Assembly (NCBI RefSeq): GCF_029893965.1
Contig: NZ_JARXXP010000037.1
Coordinates: 1 to 44,123, forward strand
Reading direction: 5' to 3'
DNA length: 44,123 nt
Origin: Paenibacillus sp. PastM-3
GTDB lineage: Bacteria > Bacillota > Bacilli > Paenibacillales > Paenibacillaceae
Shown here: in pieces, positions 24,663-33,311 of the stretch
How the letters are laid out: every line of letters begins with the position of its first letter
How positions within the stretch are numbered: position 1 is the first letter of the stretch
Program-made: the position numbers and the translations under genes
Notes under the pieces: generated by a model
Told to the model about the DNA's origin: nothing
The model's database searches: none
Seen by the model: the letters and a program-made list of their open reading frames with translations, nothing else

Positions 24663-26339
24663 ATGATGACGGCTAAGCTACACTATAAATTAGATAATCC
24701 TTATGCGCACAGACAACGGGAGATCATTCAAAAGGTGGCACTCGAGGCACAGGCGCTGCCGCTGCTGGATAGCGGTCTCTGGTTTCACGATGACGTCCGC
24801 AATAACTTCTATTATGCTTCCTATCTGTTCGCGGCTGCTGTAGATGATTCGCTGCTTCCGGAAGCAGAGCGGGAGCAGGCCCGGCAGAAAGCGGAGGCGG
24901 TGCTGCTGGAAACCGTGCTGCTGCAGAACCGGCAGCCGGGAACCCGCCTGTACGGCCACTGGCCGCTTGGCCTGAATCCGCTGCCGCGCGAAGCTGCACC
25001 GCATGAGCTGCCGGTAGAAATTATGGGCAGCCTGCTGGTCTGGTTCTGCAGGCAGTACAACGGCCTGCTGAGCGCTGCGCTCAGAGTAGCTTTGCATACA
25101 GCAACCGGGCATATTTACCGCAGCGGCTTTTTCCGTAAAGAGGTGGTGCATTACGGGCACCACGAAGCCAAATATACAGCCGCCAAGCTGATCTTCGGCC
25201 AGCTGTTCGGAGACGAGGAGCTGCGCGCAGACGGTATTGCCAGTCTGGAACAGACACTCAGCCATATACGGGCAAAGGGGATGCCGGAATACGGCAGTCT
25301 GCCGTGGTTCTGGCATTGGGTGCAGGCGTTCACCTGCGCCTGGGAGCTTGAGGCGGACAGCGGAGTCCGGGCATTGCTTGGAGAGATGCTAGACTACCTC
25401 TGGCAGTTGCGGAGTGACTTTTATCTGCGCGGTGCCTGGGTCGGCGCACACTCCCGCGGCTGGCCGCATGATGTGCCGGCTGACCGCAACGTGCTGCATG
25501 ATTATGTGCAGTTCGGCGATTTCCCGCTAAGCGGGAGTATGCCGCGTACAGAATATGCCGGATTTCTGTTCTACGAGGCTCCGGCGCAGGCACGGCAAGC
25601 GGCATTAAACCGCCGCGAACCTGTAGCAGTGAAGAAGCTTATGCAAAAAGTAAATCCCGGCGAGTCTCAAGAGCAGCCATTGCTGCATTCATACGCTTAT
25701 ATTACAGACGCGTATGCGGCAGGCGGCCTGTGGGAACGGGTTGAGGAATTTGATAATGAGCAGCTCCGCTGGGCTTATTCACTGCCGGTCAGCGGGGAAG
25801 GGGAAGTCAACCGGCTGTATTTCTTCCATCCGGGCGAAGGCTACCATGCAGGCGATCCCCGCCATCAGAGCCCGTATATGGAAGTGCTGTATCATAAGGG
25901 GACGGTCCTGTCATTGTTCCCTGTGCCAGAAGGTGCAGAGAACACGATTGTAGGCGTGCTGCCGAAGGGAGATTGGCTGGAGCAGGAACAGGCGCTTTAC
26001 GGCCTGGTCCGGGGCGTTTATTTTGCTGTCTGGCTGTCCCGGGCGTATCAGCTGACCAGCCGGGAGGATTATTTGGATGTAACAGCGGCAGGAATGCCGG
26101 GCGGTGTAGCGGTTGAAGCTTTAGCAGCAGCCGAGGCAGCGGAAAAAGGCATCAGCAGCCTGGCTGAGTTTGCCGCTGCTCTGTCAGCTCGTAAGCCGGT
26201 GTTCTCGGCTGGATCTGTACTCTCGGTAGAATACACTAGCCTTAGTAGTGATCTGCTCCGGCTTGAAGCCGGTTCAGTTAAAGGGCCGGCAGCTTCAATT
26301 AACGGCAAACCAGTAAGCCGGGAAGACTATAAGGTATAG
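24663..26339 (+). CDS. Unknown enzyme, probably an alpha-toroid polysaccharide-active protein
   Basis: A 558-residue protein (from the ATG at 24663) without signal peptide. I do not recognise a named family. The N-terminal two-thirds is helical with many Trp/Tyr/His residues (FHDDVRNNFYYASYL, GHHEAKYTAAKLIFG, WHWVQAFTCAWELE), as in alpha/alpha toroids of lyases and unsaturated-uronyl hydrolases. The last third holds a beta-rich part (PRHQSPYMEVLYHKGTVLSL) reminiscent by eye of heparinase-II/III-type C-terminal sheets. It is divergent from kduI and shares its control region, which suggests a role in pectin or other uronide breakdown. GGAGGGG precedes the start. Confidence 0.75.
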   Translation: MMTAKLHYKLDNPYAHRQREIIQKVALEAQALPLLDSGLWFHDDVRNNFYYASYLFAAAVDDSLLPEAEREQARQKAEAVLLETVLLQNRQPGTRLYGHWPLGLNPLPREAAPHELPVEIMGSLLVWFCRQYNGLLSAALRVALHTATGHIYRSGFFRKEVVHYGHHEAKYTAAKLIFGQLFGDEELRADGIASLEQTLSHIRAKGMPEYGSLPWFWHWVQAFTCAWELEADSGVRALLGEMLDYLWQLRSDFYLRGAWVGAHSRGWPHDVPADRNVLHDYVQFGDFPLSGSMPRTEYAGFLFYEAPAQARQAALNRREPVAVKKLMQKVNPGESQEQPLLHSYAYITDAYAAGGLWERVEEFDNEQLRWAYSLPVSGEGEVNRLYFFHPGEGYHAGDPRHQSPYMEVLYHKGTVLSLFPVPEGAENTIVGVLPKGDWLEQEQALYGLVRGVYFAVWLSRAYQLTSREDYLDVTAAGMPGGVAVEALAAAEAAEKGISSLAEFAAALSARKPVFSAGSVLSVEYTSLSSDLLRLEAGSVKGPAASINGKPVSREDYKV

Positions 26340-26435
26340 TTATAGCAACGGCTTAATATTTGATAACGCACCCTACAAATGCTCTCCTTTTCGGGAGAAT
26401 ATCTCACTTTACTGTTTCGTTCCTATGATGCGGTA

Positions 26436-26625
26436 CGTTAGTTGGATTTTCGCCACCTAATTTCAATGTTTCTTACTATTAATCGGCACTAGTTGGAAAA
26501 ACGCCACTTATTTCGGGCTGTAAGCCCTGCTGGGTGTAAAATATGTGGAATTAAGATGCGTTTTTCCACTTGTTTCTTGCTTTCCGATAGTTTGCTAAGA
26601 ATTAGGTGGCGAATTTACAATTAGT
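26436..26625. repeat. Nested palindromic repeat element
   Basis: Two sets of arms are nested in an intergenic gap. The outer arms, near TTTTCGCCACCTAATT (26448-26463) and AATTAGGTGGCGAA (26600-26613), are inverted copies. The inner arms, GTTGGAAAAACGC (26492-26504) and GCGTTTTTCCAC (26559-26570), are also inverted. At the centre GGGCTGTAAGCCC is a small hairpin. The whole could fold into one long stem. No transposase is present. I believe similar GGAAAAACGCCACTTATTTC repeats occur between genes of Paenibacillus, but cannot test this here. A weak hairpin (26383-26398) lies just before it. Confidence 0.65.
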
Positions 26626-26680
26626 TTGATTAGCAATAGCCTTAAATGGAGCAATCCCACTCTGATTCGGAGGAATCCAG

Positions 26681-27163
26681 ATGACTGCCAGACTACAGAA
26701 AGTGCCGGACGGGCTTTACAGCAACGTTTGAACGCCATTACAAGCATACAGCAGATGAAGTCTGGGCTTACCTGACGGACAATAGGCTGCTGTCCAGGTG
26801 GTTTCCTGAGCTTAGGGCCGGTGAGCTGTGCATTGGCGGAAGCATGACGTTTGATATGGGAGACGGGATATATGAGATGATGGGCATCTCGGATTACGAG
26901 CCTGCCGCTGTGCTGGAGTATGCCTGGGGTGAGGATAAGGTCAGATTTGAGCTTGAAGCCGAGCCGGGAGGCTGCATGCTGCGGCTAATTGAAGCGATAA
27001 GTATAATCAAGGATCACACCCCAAGGACCTGGCCGGCTGGCATGTCTGTCTGGATGTTATAGGAGCACTGCTGGAGGGGAAAGGTTTTGGCAACCGCAAG
27101 CAAGCATGGGAAGAACAGTATGAGGTGTATACCGGACAGGTTGAGCGGGTGCGAAATAGCTGA
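26681..27163 (+). pseudogene. Frameshifted SRPBCC/AHSA1-domain gene
   Basis: An ATG behind GGAGGAA begins MTARLQKVPDG and then the frame breaks. A second frame continues FTATFERHYKHTADEVWAYL...SRWFPEL, typical of AHSA1-type SRPBCC ligand-binding proteins. Near 27017, in CACACCCC, the frame changes again and goes on as HPKDLAGWHVCLDVIGALLEG to the stop at 27161. Two single-base changes therefore break an otherwise full-length gene of about 160 codons. Sequencing error is an alternative to true decay. Confidence 0.75.
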
Positions 27164-27175
27164 ATAGGGGTTTAT

Positions 27176-27203
27176 AAAAAGCTGCCCGGCCGGGCAGCTT
27201 TTT
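27176..27203. terminator. Perfect palindromic terminator
   Basis: AAAAAGCTGCCCGG joins its exact inverted copy, giving a long stem with T-run. It works in either direction and ends the SRPBCC remnant. Confidence 0.85.
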
Positions 27204-27506
27204 GCGTGCCTGGCAGCACGTCGAATCCCTTTACAGGCGAGTATGAAAGAAAATAAAATGTATTCACATATATGTGATAAATTTACTTAAAAGCATCTGT
27301 ACAATCCTGAAAAAGGATTTATAGTGGAAGTTAGGTTGACTCCTGCGGAAAAATGTTTTTCGCAGCAATATGCATTTCTAAGTATAAGGAGGGATGCGAT
27401 GAACGATGAATAACTGTTGTCCGTAAATACAGCAAGAATGACATGGAATGCTACAGCTGCAGTGGCTACTGAAAAAATAAAAAATAATCTGGAGGTTAAT
27501 GTTAAC
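27204..27506 (+). promoter_or_regulatory. Upstream region of the pectate lyase gene
   Basis: This gap of about 300 bases holds a 14-bp perfect palindrome TCACATATATGTGA (27264-27277), a -10-like TACAAT (27300-27305) without a good -35, and a hairpin CTGCGGAAAAA/TTTTTCGCAG (27343-27365). A strong AAGGAGGG (27386-27393) leads to a four-codon ORF at 27399-27413 (MNDE-stop), in frame with the lyase gene. Confidence 0.5.
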
Positions 27507-29447
27507 GTGAAAATAAAAAAGAGATTTTCTTTCACTGCATGTCTTGCGCTTTCTGCTGTAATCGCTTTTGGCGGCTTGCAATGGGGTATACCCTCAGTAC
27601 ATGCGGCAAACGTCTTCAGTGATGATTTTGAGTCCGGCAGCGCCGGCAATTGGACCAGCACGACAGGTACCTGGTCAGTAGTAAAAGACGGCAGCTCTTA
27701 TGTATATTATCAATCCGGCAGTTCAGAAGGCCGCACCTCGGCAGGCAGCGGCTCCTGGGCCGACTATAGCGTTAAGGCTGATGTCAAAATCGATAATTTT
27801 AACGGCACTAACCGTACGTATGTGTGCGGCCGTTACAAGGACGGGAACAATTACTATGCCGCCTCCATCTCCAATTCGAATGGGGGAACACTGGAAATCC
27901 GCAAAAAGTTCGGCGGCGAAAGCACTACACTTGCAACGAAGACCGGCTTCTCGATCACGACTGGAACAGTGTACAACATCCGGCTGGAACTAGCCGGGGA
28001 TTCGATCAGCATGTATGTGAATAATGTGCTGCAATTAAATGCACACGATAACAATTTAACCTCCGGCGGAGTTGGATTGATTGCCTACAAGACGGCTGCC
28101 AAATTTGACAATGTAATTGTAAGCGATACCACGGCGACTCCTACATCCACGCCAACCGCTACAACGGCACCAACCAGCAATCCGACAGCAGCGCCTACAC
28201 CGACTGCAACTCCTTCGGCAACAGCGACAACAGAGCCCACTCCTGCGCCTACCGCTGTCCCGACTGCAACTCCGGTTTCCGGTGCGCTTTATGTTGCGGC
28301 TAACGGTGCTGCAGGCAATGCCGGTACGATTGGAAGCCCGACTACACTGCAATCTGCATTGACCCGGGTTGCTGCAGGCGGAACGATCTACCTGCGCGGC
28401 GGCACTTATTCCTTCTCTTCACCAGTGACGATCGAGCGGGACAACAGCGGCACCGCCAGCGCGCGCAAGACCATCGTTGCCTATGGAAGTGAAAAGCCGG
28501 TTTTTGATTTCTCCGCCCAAGCCTTTGCATCCTCGGAACGCGGTTTACAGATTTTTGGGCATTACTGGCATGTAAAAGGACTTGAAGTCAAGGGAGCCGG
28601 AGATAACGGGATCTTTATCGGCGGTAACTACAACATTATCGAAAATGTAGAGACGCATCATAACCGGGATTCCGGCCTGCAAATCAGCCGTTATGCCTCG
28701 TCTGCCGCCAGCATGAGCGAATGGCCGAGCTACAATCAGATTATCGGCGTATATTCCCATGACAATTTTGACCCGGATAACGGGGAGGATGCGGACGGAT
28801 TTGCCGCCAAGCTGACGATTGGCCCCGGTAACGTGTTTGATAAATGTATAGCAGCCTGGAATACCGATGACGGATGGGACCTGTACACCAAGACGGATAC
28901 CGGCCCTATCGGCGTAGTAACCATTAAGAATAGCATTGCTTACAAAAACGGCCAAACCTCCGACGGCAACACCACCACAGACAGTGACGGCAACGGCTTC
29001 AAACTGGGCGGGGAATCCATCTCCGTGAACCATATTGTAACGAACAGCATAGCCTGCCAGAACAAAAAGCACGGCTTCACCTATAACAGCAACCCCGGCT
29101 CCATCAAAATAACCAACAATACATCCTGGAACAATGGCGGAAGCAACTTTGCTTTTGATGCAGGTACCCATGTCTTCACGAATAACCTGAGCTTTGCCGG
29201 ATCCTCGAGCGACAAGACAAGCGGAACGGATGTTTCCAGCACTAACGTATGGTGGAAGAATAACGCCAGCACCAACGCCAAGGGTCTTGTAGCGAGCAGT
29301 GCCGATTTCGTGAGCCTGACTCCTTCGGTTATCCGGAATGCTGACGGCTCATTCAGCCTTGGAAATTTCCTGAAGCTGGCCTCAGGCAGCGATTTGATCG
29401 GTTCCGGTACACCAGCCGGCACTAACATCGGAGCCACCATTCAATAG
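27507..29447 (+). CDS. Secreted PL9-family pectate lyase with N-terminal carbohydrate-binding domain
   Basis: A 646-residue secreted enzyme that would cleave polygalacturonate by beta-elimination. A signal peptide (about 1-33, ending VHA-AN) is followed by a jelly-roll domain like LamG/family-66-type binding modules (about 35-205), a Thr/Pro linker (about 208-255) and a parallel beta-helix (about 258-646). In the helix, ADGFAAKLT with K435 (counted from the GTG) and DDGWDLYTK match the PL9 catalytic region. The start is the GTG at 27507 with GGAGG at 27491-27495; the frame is open further upstream but the signal peptide begins here. Its products would feed the KduI/KduD pathway encoded nearby. 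Confidence 0.88.
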   Translation: MKIKKRFSFTACLALSAVIAFGGLQWGIPSVHAANVFSDDFESGSAGNWTSTTGTWSVVKDGSSYVYYQSGSSEGRTSAGSGSWADYSVKADVKIDNFNGTNRTYVCGRYKDGNNYYAASISNSNGGTLEIRKKFGGESTTLATKTGFSITTGTVYNIRLELAGDSISMYVNNVLQLNAHDNNLTSGGVGLIAYKTAAKFDNVIVSDTTATPTSTPTATTAPTSNPTAAPTPTATPSATATTEPTPAPTAVPTATPVSGALYVAANGAAGNAGTIGSPTTLQSALTRVAAGGTIYLRGGTYSFSSPVTIERDNSGTASARKTIVAYGSEKPVFDFSAQAFASSERGLQIFGHYWHVKGLEVKGAGDNGIFIGGNYNIIENVETHHNRDSGLQISRYASSAASMSEWPSYNQIIGVYSHDNFDPDNGEDADGFAAKLTIGPGNVFDKCIAAWNTDDGWDLYTKTDTGPIGVVTIKNSIAYKNGQTSDGNTTTDSDGNGFKLGGESISVNHIVTNSIACQNKKHGFTYNSNPGSIKITNNTSWNNGGSNFAFDAGTHVFTNNLSFAGSSSDKTSGTDVSSTNVWWKNNASTNAKGLVASSADFVSLTPSVIRNADGSFSLGNFLKLASGSDLIGSGTPAGTNIGATIQ

Positions 29448-29616
29448 TTTATACCATAACGCTGTATTCAGAGGAACCGGACTGCCGTCCGGTTCCTTTT
29501 TGCTGCACTGCGGGTTGCTGCCCGGGGAGTACATGTTATAATATTTAGGAGCATTCATTATCGCTGCTGAACAGTTGCTAAAAGGAATCCCAGGAATGGC
29601 TTAATGGAGGTAAAGC

Positions 29617-29868
29617 GTGGCAAAAGCGAAAGTGGCCAAACGGCCGACGAGAGATGAGTTTGTGCTGGAGGAGCTAGGCAACCAGCTGACAGAAGCAATG
29701 CAGGAGGAGTCAGTCATTCTGCTGACCGTATGGGGAAAAGAAGAAGAGGTGCGCGGACAGATTACCGGCATGGACTCACGGACCGGGAAGGTGCATGTCA
29801 GCTCTAACGGGGAACTGCACAAGGTTCCGTTTATGGATATTATGGCAGTGAATTATCCGCGTGATTAG
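29617..29868 (+). CDS. YolD-like protein
   Basis: An 83-residue protein of the YolD-like family, which is linked to translesion polymerases in some Bacillus. The core reads LTVWGKEEEVRGQITGMDSR...GELHKVPFMDIMAVNY. It begins at a GTG with GGAGG seven bases upstream and ends at a clear terminator. No polymerase gene is adjacent. Confidence 0.8.
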   Translation: MAKAKVAKRPTRDEFVLEELGNQLTEAMQEESVILLTVWGKEEEVRGQITGMDSRTGKVHVSSNGELHKVPFMDIMAVNYPRD

Positions 29869-29900
29869 CCGGGAAAGACAGCTTAACCGGATGACGATTC

Positions 29901-29942
29901 CAATAACTGAACCTTTGGGCAACCAAGGGTTTTTGTTATTGT
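29901..29942 (+). terminator. Terminator after the YolD-like gene
   Basis: CAATAACTGAACCTTTGG pairs through GCAA with CCAAGGGTTTTTGTTATTG, a GNRA-like loop and a T-run inside the stem tail. Confidence 0.8.
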
Positions 29943-30122
29943 CCGGCAGCAGCAGGTGAAGGACGCAGGTAAAAAGCCCTGATTCTCAATAAGCGGGAAA
30001 CGGAGATAGGCAGAGTCTGGTTTTATTATAGACTGTGAACGGTACGTGTTATAATAGCTTTTATACATAATCAGCGGGTTACTAATCTATAAAATGTCAC
30101 AGGGCAGAAAAGGGAGGGGAAC

Positions 30123-30596
30123 ATGCAGACCGGCAAAACCAACGCGCTGCGGATGCTGGATGCCAAGGGCATACGCTATGAGGTGCATCATTATGATAAC
30201 GAGGACGGGGCGATTCACGGAACCGCAGTGGCCGAGAAGATCGGTCTTGATCCGGACACAGTCTTTAAGACTCTGGTGGCACACAACGGACCCAATCTGT
30301 ATGTGTTCGTCATTCCGGTAGGCGGGGAGCTGGATCTGAAGAAGGCAGCCAAGGCTGCGGGAGAGAAAAAGATTGAGATGCTTCCTATGAAAGATCTGCT
30401 GAAGTGGACAGGGTACATCCGGGGCGGCTGCTCGCCGGTCGGGATGAAGAAGCTGTATCCGACCTTTATTGAGGAAAGCGCGGAGCTATATGATACGATT
30501 GCGGTTAGTGCAGGCAAAATCGGCATGCAGATGGAGCTGGACCCGCAGGAGCTGGCCGGCATGACAGAAGCCGTATTTTACGATCTGGTCAAATAG
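30123..30596 (+). CDS. ybaK: YbaK/EbsC-type Cys-tRNA(Pro) deacylase
   Basis: A 157-residue protein of the YbaK/ProX editing family, which hydrolyses Cys-tRNA(Pro) wrongly charged by prolyl-tRNA synthetase. It begins KTNALRMLDAKGIRYEVHHY, has VFKTLVAHNG with the conserved Lys, and the YIRGGCSPVGMKK motif (about residues 98-110). Length matches the family. AGGGAGGGGA precedes the ATG. It stands alone between terminators. Confidence 0.94.
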   Translation: MQTGKTNALRMLDAKGIRYEVHHYDNEDGAIHGTAVAEKIGLDPDTVFKTLVAHNGPNLYVFVIPVGGELDLKKAAKAAGEKKIEMLPMKDLLKWTGYIRGGCSPVGMKKLYPTFIEESAELYDTIAVSAGKIGMQMELDPQELAGMTEAVFYDLVK

Positions 30597-30609
30597 GACG
30601 CAGGACACA

Positions 30610-30655
30610 AAAAAGCAGTGGCGAGGGGGAATTCCTTTGGCCACTGCTTTTTATT
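30610..30655. terminator. Bidirectional terminator between ybaK and the DUF218 gene
   Basis: AAAAAGCAGTGGC and GCCACTGCTTTTT form a 13-bp stem with A- and T-tracts on both sides. The genes on either side converge here. Confidence 0.85.
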
Positions 30656-30704
30656 TGGCCCGCTGCCGGAGCCATATTTCCGGGGCGGATGCGAGTCAGG
30701 CTGT

Positions 30705-31481
30705 CTATAACCTGGCTGCCAGCAGGCCAAGGTATTCCTTCAGCGCGACTCCGGTAGACTCCATCGATCCGGGTGAAGGAAACAGCTTGGCGAGGGAGAA
30801 AGAGCCCGTGCGGCTGATCCTATAATCGCTAGGGTAAGCTTGCGGAGATAACCCGGCGCTGCGGAATTCCTCCATGCCGCGCGCGATATGGAAGGCGGAG
30901 GTGACCAGCACCGGGCGGCTGAGCCCGTGCTCCTTCATCAGCGCTGCGGTAAACTCGGCGTTCTGCTCGGTGTTGAGCGACTGGTTCTCGGTCAGGATAT
31001 CCTCTGCCGGAATGCCAAGGCCAATCAGCTGGCGCTTCGCAATGTCCGCTTCATTGCCGCTGTCGGCGAACACCTGGCCGCCGGTGAACAGCAGCGGCAG
31101 GCCGGTTTCCCTGTATAACCGGGCTGCGGTCAGCAGCCGGTTAGCCGCGGGCCCATACAGATTGCCCTCACCGTCAATATCCGGCGTTCCGCTTGTCGCC
31201 CCGCCGCCCAAGACGACGATCACATCGCCGTCGATCCGGGAGGGCGGACTGTATTTACGTTCCAGGCTGCCCATCAGCAGATTTGACATCAGCGGTGTCA
31301 TAGACAGGTAGAGCAGCACGGTAATAATCAGCATAGTGACGGCCGGACGGCGGTTTTTGCGCCAGATCCAGAGTGCAGCCGCAGTCAGCAGCAGGACGAA
31401 CAGGCCCGGCGGCAGAATGAAGCTGTAGAGGAATTTAATGAAATAGATCAGAAAGATGACCGCCTTTCCTTTTTGGTACAA
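30705..31481 (-). CDS. YdcF/ElyC-like DUF218 membrane protein
   Basis: A protein of about 250 residues with two N-terminal membrane helices and a DUF218 domain. Known relatives (SanA, ElyC, YdcF) act in envelope processes of unclear chemistry. The domain shows DVIVVLGGGATSG, ANRLLTAARLY, LPLLFTGGQV and SLNTEQNAEF, with the late SAFHIARGMEEF. The start is uncertain. No ATG exists; a TTG at 31481 is in frame, but the best ribosome site (AAAGGCGG) would point to a CTG near 31451. A longer frame reaches 31520. It diverges from the response-regulator gene. Confidence 0.82.
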   Translation of the reverse strand: MYQKGKAVIFLIYFIKFLYSFILPPGLFVLLLTAAALWIWRKNRRPAVTMLIITVLLYLSMTPLMSNLLMGSLERKYSPPSRIDGDVIVVLGGGATSGTPDIDGEGNLYGPAANRLLTAARLYRETGLPLLFTGGQVFADSGNEADIAKRQLIGLGIPAEDILTENQSLNTEQNAEFTAALMKEHGLSRPVLVTSAFHIARGMEEFRSAGLSPQAYPSDYRISRTGSFSLAKLFPSPGSMESTGVALKEYLGLLAARL

Positions 31482-31553
31482 GTATACAAGCTGCAGCTTG
31501 ATTGTGCCATGCGGCCGCAAGGAGAGGGGAACAGACGGTTACGGACAGCCCGC

Positions 31554-31616
31554 TTAAAAAACTGCGGTTTTCCATTAAAAAGCTGCATCTGCCCTGCCGG
31601 GTTTCTGTGGTACAGT
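31554..31616 (+). promoter_or_regulatory. YesN-type activated promoter of the response-regulator operon
   Basis: Direct repeats TTAAAAAACTGC (31554-31565) and TTAAAAAGCTGC (31575-31586) are 21 bp apart, two helical turns. One base after the second repeat comes a weak -35 (31588-31593), then 17 bases and TACAGT (31611-31616). This is the arrangement of an AraC-type activator site beside a weak -35. The same layout is found at 36485-36547. Confidence 0.65.
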
Positions 31617-31673
31617 AGTGGTGGGGCAATCCCGGAAGCGGCAGCAAGATGTCATATACACGGAGGAACAAGC

Positions 31674-33278
31674 ATGAACAGAAGCATACGTGTTGTACTG
31701 GCCGATGATGAGCCGGTCATTCTTCGCGGGCTCAAAAAACTGATCGCCTGGGAGTCGCTCGGCCTTGAAATCGTCGGGGAAGCAAGTGACGGAATTGAGC
31801 TGAAGACGCTGATTGACAGCGCTGCTCCCGATCTGATCATCAGTGACATTAGCATGCCGGGTTATACAGGCATTGATATTATACGCGGGATTCATGAATC
31901 AGGCCGCTCCATCAAGGTAGTGTTCATCAGTGCCTATCAGGAGTTCGCCTATGCCCGGCAGGCGCTGCAGTACGGTGCGGTGGACTATCTGCTTAAACCG
32001 GTCAATACCGGTCAGCTGGAGCAGGCGGCAGGCAAGGCAGCCGCGCTGATCCGCCAGGAATCAGAGGAGGAGCGGAACAAGGAGAGGCTGAAATCCTATG
32101 AACGCAAAAATGTCTCCGGCACGATTGAAGAGCTGCTGGAGCAGCTGACGGACGGCAACAAGGGGGCTGCAGTCACGCTGGCCCGGCTGGGGAACACGGC
32201 CATTACCCGCTTTGCTACCGTTTGTGCAGTGGAGATCGATGAATACAGCGGCGGCTCCTCCCGCTGGGAGGAGCATGAACGCAAGCTGGTAGAATTCGCG
32301 CTCAGCAATATTATCAAAGAGACGGTCGAAAGCAGCGGCAGCGGATATGTGTTCCGCAAGGGGGAACGGCTGTGTATGCTGCTGCAGCATGAGCAGGCTG
32401 AACAGCCGCTTGCTCTGATGATTGATCTGCACCAGAAGATCAACAGCTATCTCAAGCTGCAGGTGACCATCGGCGTGGGCCTGCCGGGAGGCGGAATGGA
32501 GGAGGCGGACGAATCATACCGCAGCGCCTTGAAAGCGCTCAAATCGAAATATTTCTGCGGCTTGAACCGGGTTATCGCTGATGACGGCGCAGCTGGGGCT
32601 CCGACTACCCTGTCCTCGCCGGCCATCCTGGCGGATACTCAGCTGTCGCTGATAGAAGCGCTGAAGATGCTGGAGAAGGAGACTGCCGCCGGCCGTTGCA
32701 AAGAGCTGCTTGACCAGGTGGAACAGCTCTCCGGCGGCAGCCCCGCCCAGGCGGTATCGCACATCTACAATACGGTGCTCCAGCTGGAGCAGGAGCTTGC
32801 CGAATACAGTGCAGATGCAGCCGCCCAGCAGGGCCCCAGCCCGCTGCTGCTGGAGCAGCTTACTGCAGCTCCGACCTATGCCGCGCTGGGGGCCGCTTTC
32901 TGCAGTGTGGTACAGCAGCTGTTCGACCAGCTGGCCGGCAGGCTGAGCGGCAAAGAAATGCCTCAGCTGCTCCAGGTCAAAGCTTATGTAGACGAGCATT
33001 ACGCCGAGAATATTACGCTAGAATCCATGGCCGCGATGCTGTACATGAACCCGTATTATTTCAGCAGCTTTTTCAAGAAGCATACCGGCCAGAACTTCAA
33101 GCACTATTTAACGGAGGTAAGGCTGAACCATGCCCGCCGGCTGCTGCTCCAGAGCAATCTGATGATCTATGAAATCGCCGAGCTGGTCGGCTATAACAAT
33201 GCCCGTCATTTCAGCGATATGTTCAAGAAGAAATTCGGCAGGCTGCCGCAGGAGTATAAGCAGTCCTGGAAGCCTTGA
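31674..33278 (+). CDS. YesN-like response regulator (REC plus AraC HTH)
   Basis: A 534-residue response regulator. The receiver domain is at residues 1-125 with acidic D11/D12, phosphorylated D58 (IISDISMPG) and K108 (YLLKPVN). A long middle region (about 130-425) of the YesN type follows. Two AraC helix-turn-helix motifs are at about 435-530 (ITLESMAAMLYMNPYYFSSFFKKH and YEIAELVGYNNARHFSDMFKK). The ATG at 31674 has CGGAGGA upstream; the longer frame crosses the promoter. It would be phosphorylated by the kinase that follows and activate its own operon and the transporter operon. Confidence 0.92.
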   Translation: MNRSIRVVLADDEPVILRGLKKLIAWESLGLEIVGEASDGIELKTLIDSAAPDLIISDISMPGYTGIDIIRGIHESGRSIKVVFISAYQEFAYARQALQYGAVDYLLKPVNTGQLEQAAGKAAALIRQESEEERNKERLKSYERKNVSGTIEELLEQLTDGNKGAAVTLARLGNTAITRFATVCAVEIDEYSGGSSRWEEHERKLVEFALSNIIKETVESSGSGYVFRKGERLCMLLQHEQAEQPLALMIDLHQKINSYLKLQVTIGVGLPGGGMEEADESYRSALKALKSKYFCGLNRVIADDGAAGAPTTLSSPAILADTQLSLIEALKMLEKETAAGRCKELLDQVEQLSGGSPAQAVSHIYNTVLQLEQELAEYSADAAAQQGPSPLLLEQLTAAPTYAALGAAFCSVVQQLFDQLAGRLSGKEMPQLLQVKAYVDEHYAENITLESMAAMLYMNPYYFSSFFKKHTGQNFKHYLTEVRLNHARRLLLQSNLMIYEIAELVGYNNARHFSDMFKKKFGRLPQEYKQSWKP

Positions 33279-33311
33279 CGGCATGATAATAGAGTATAAG
33301 GGGGAGTAAGC

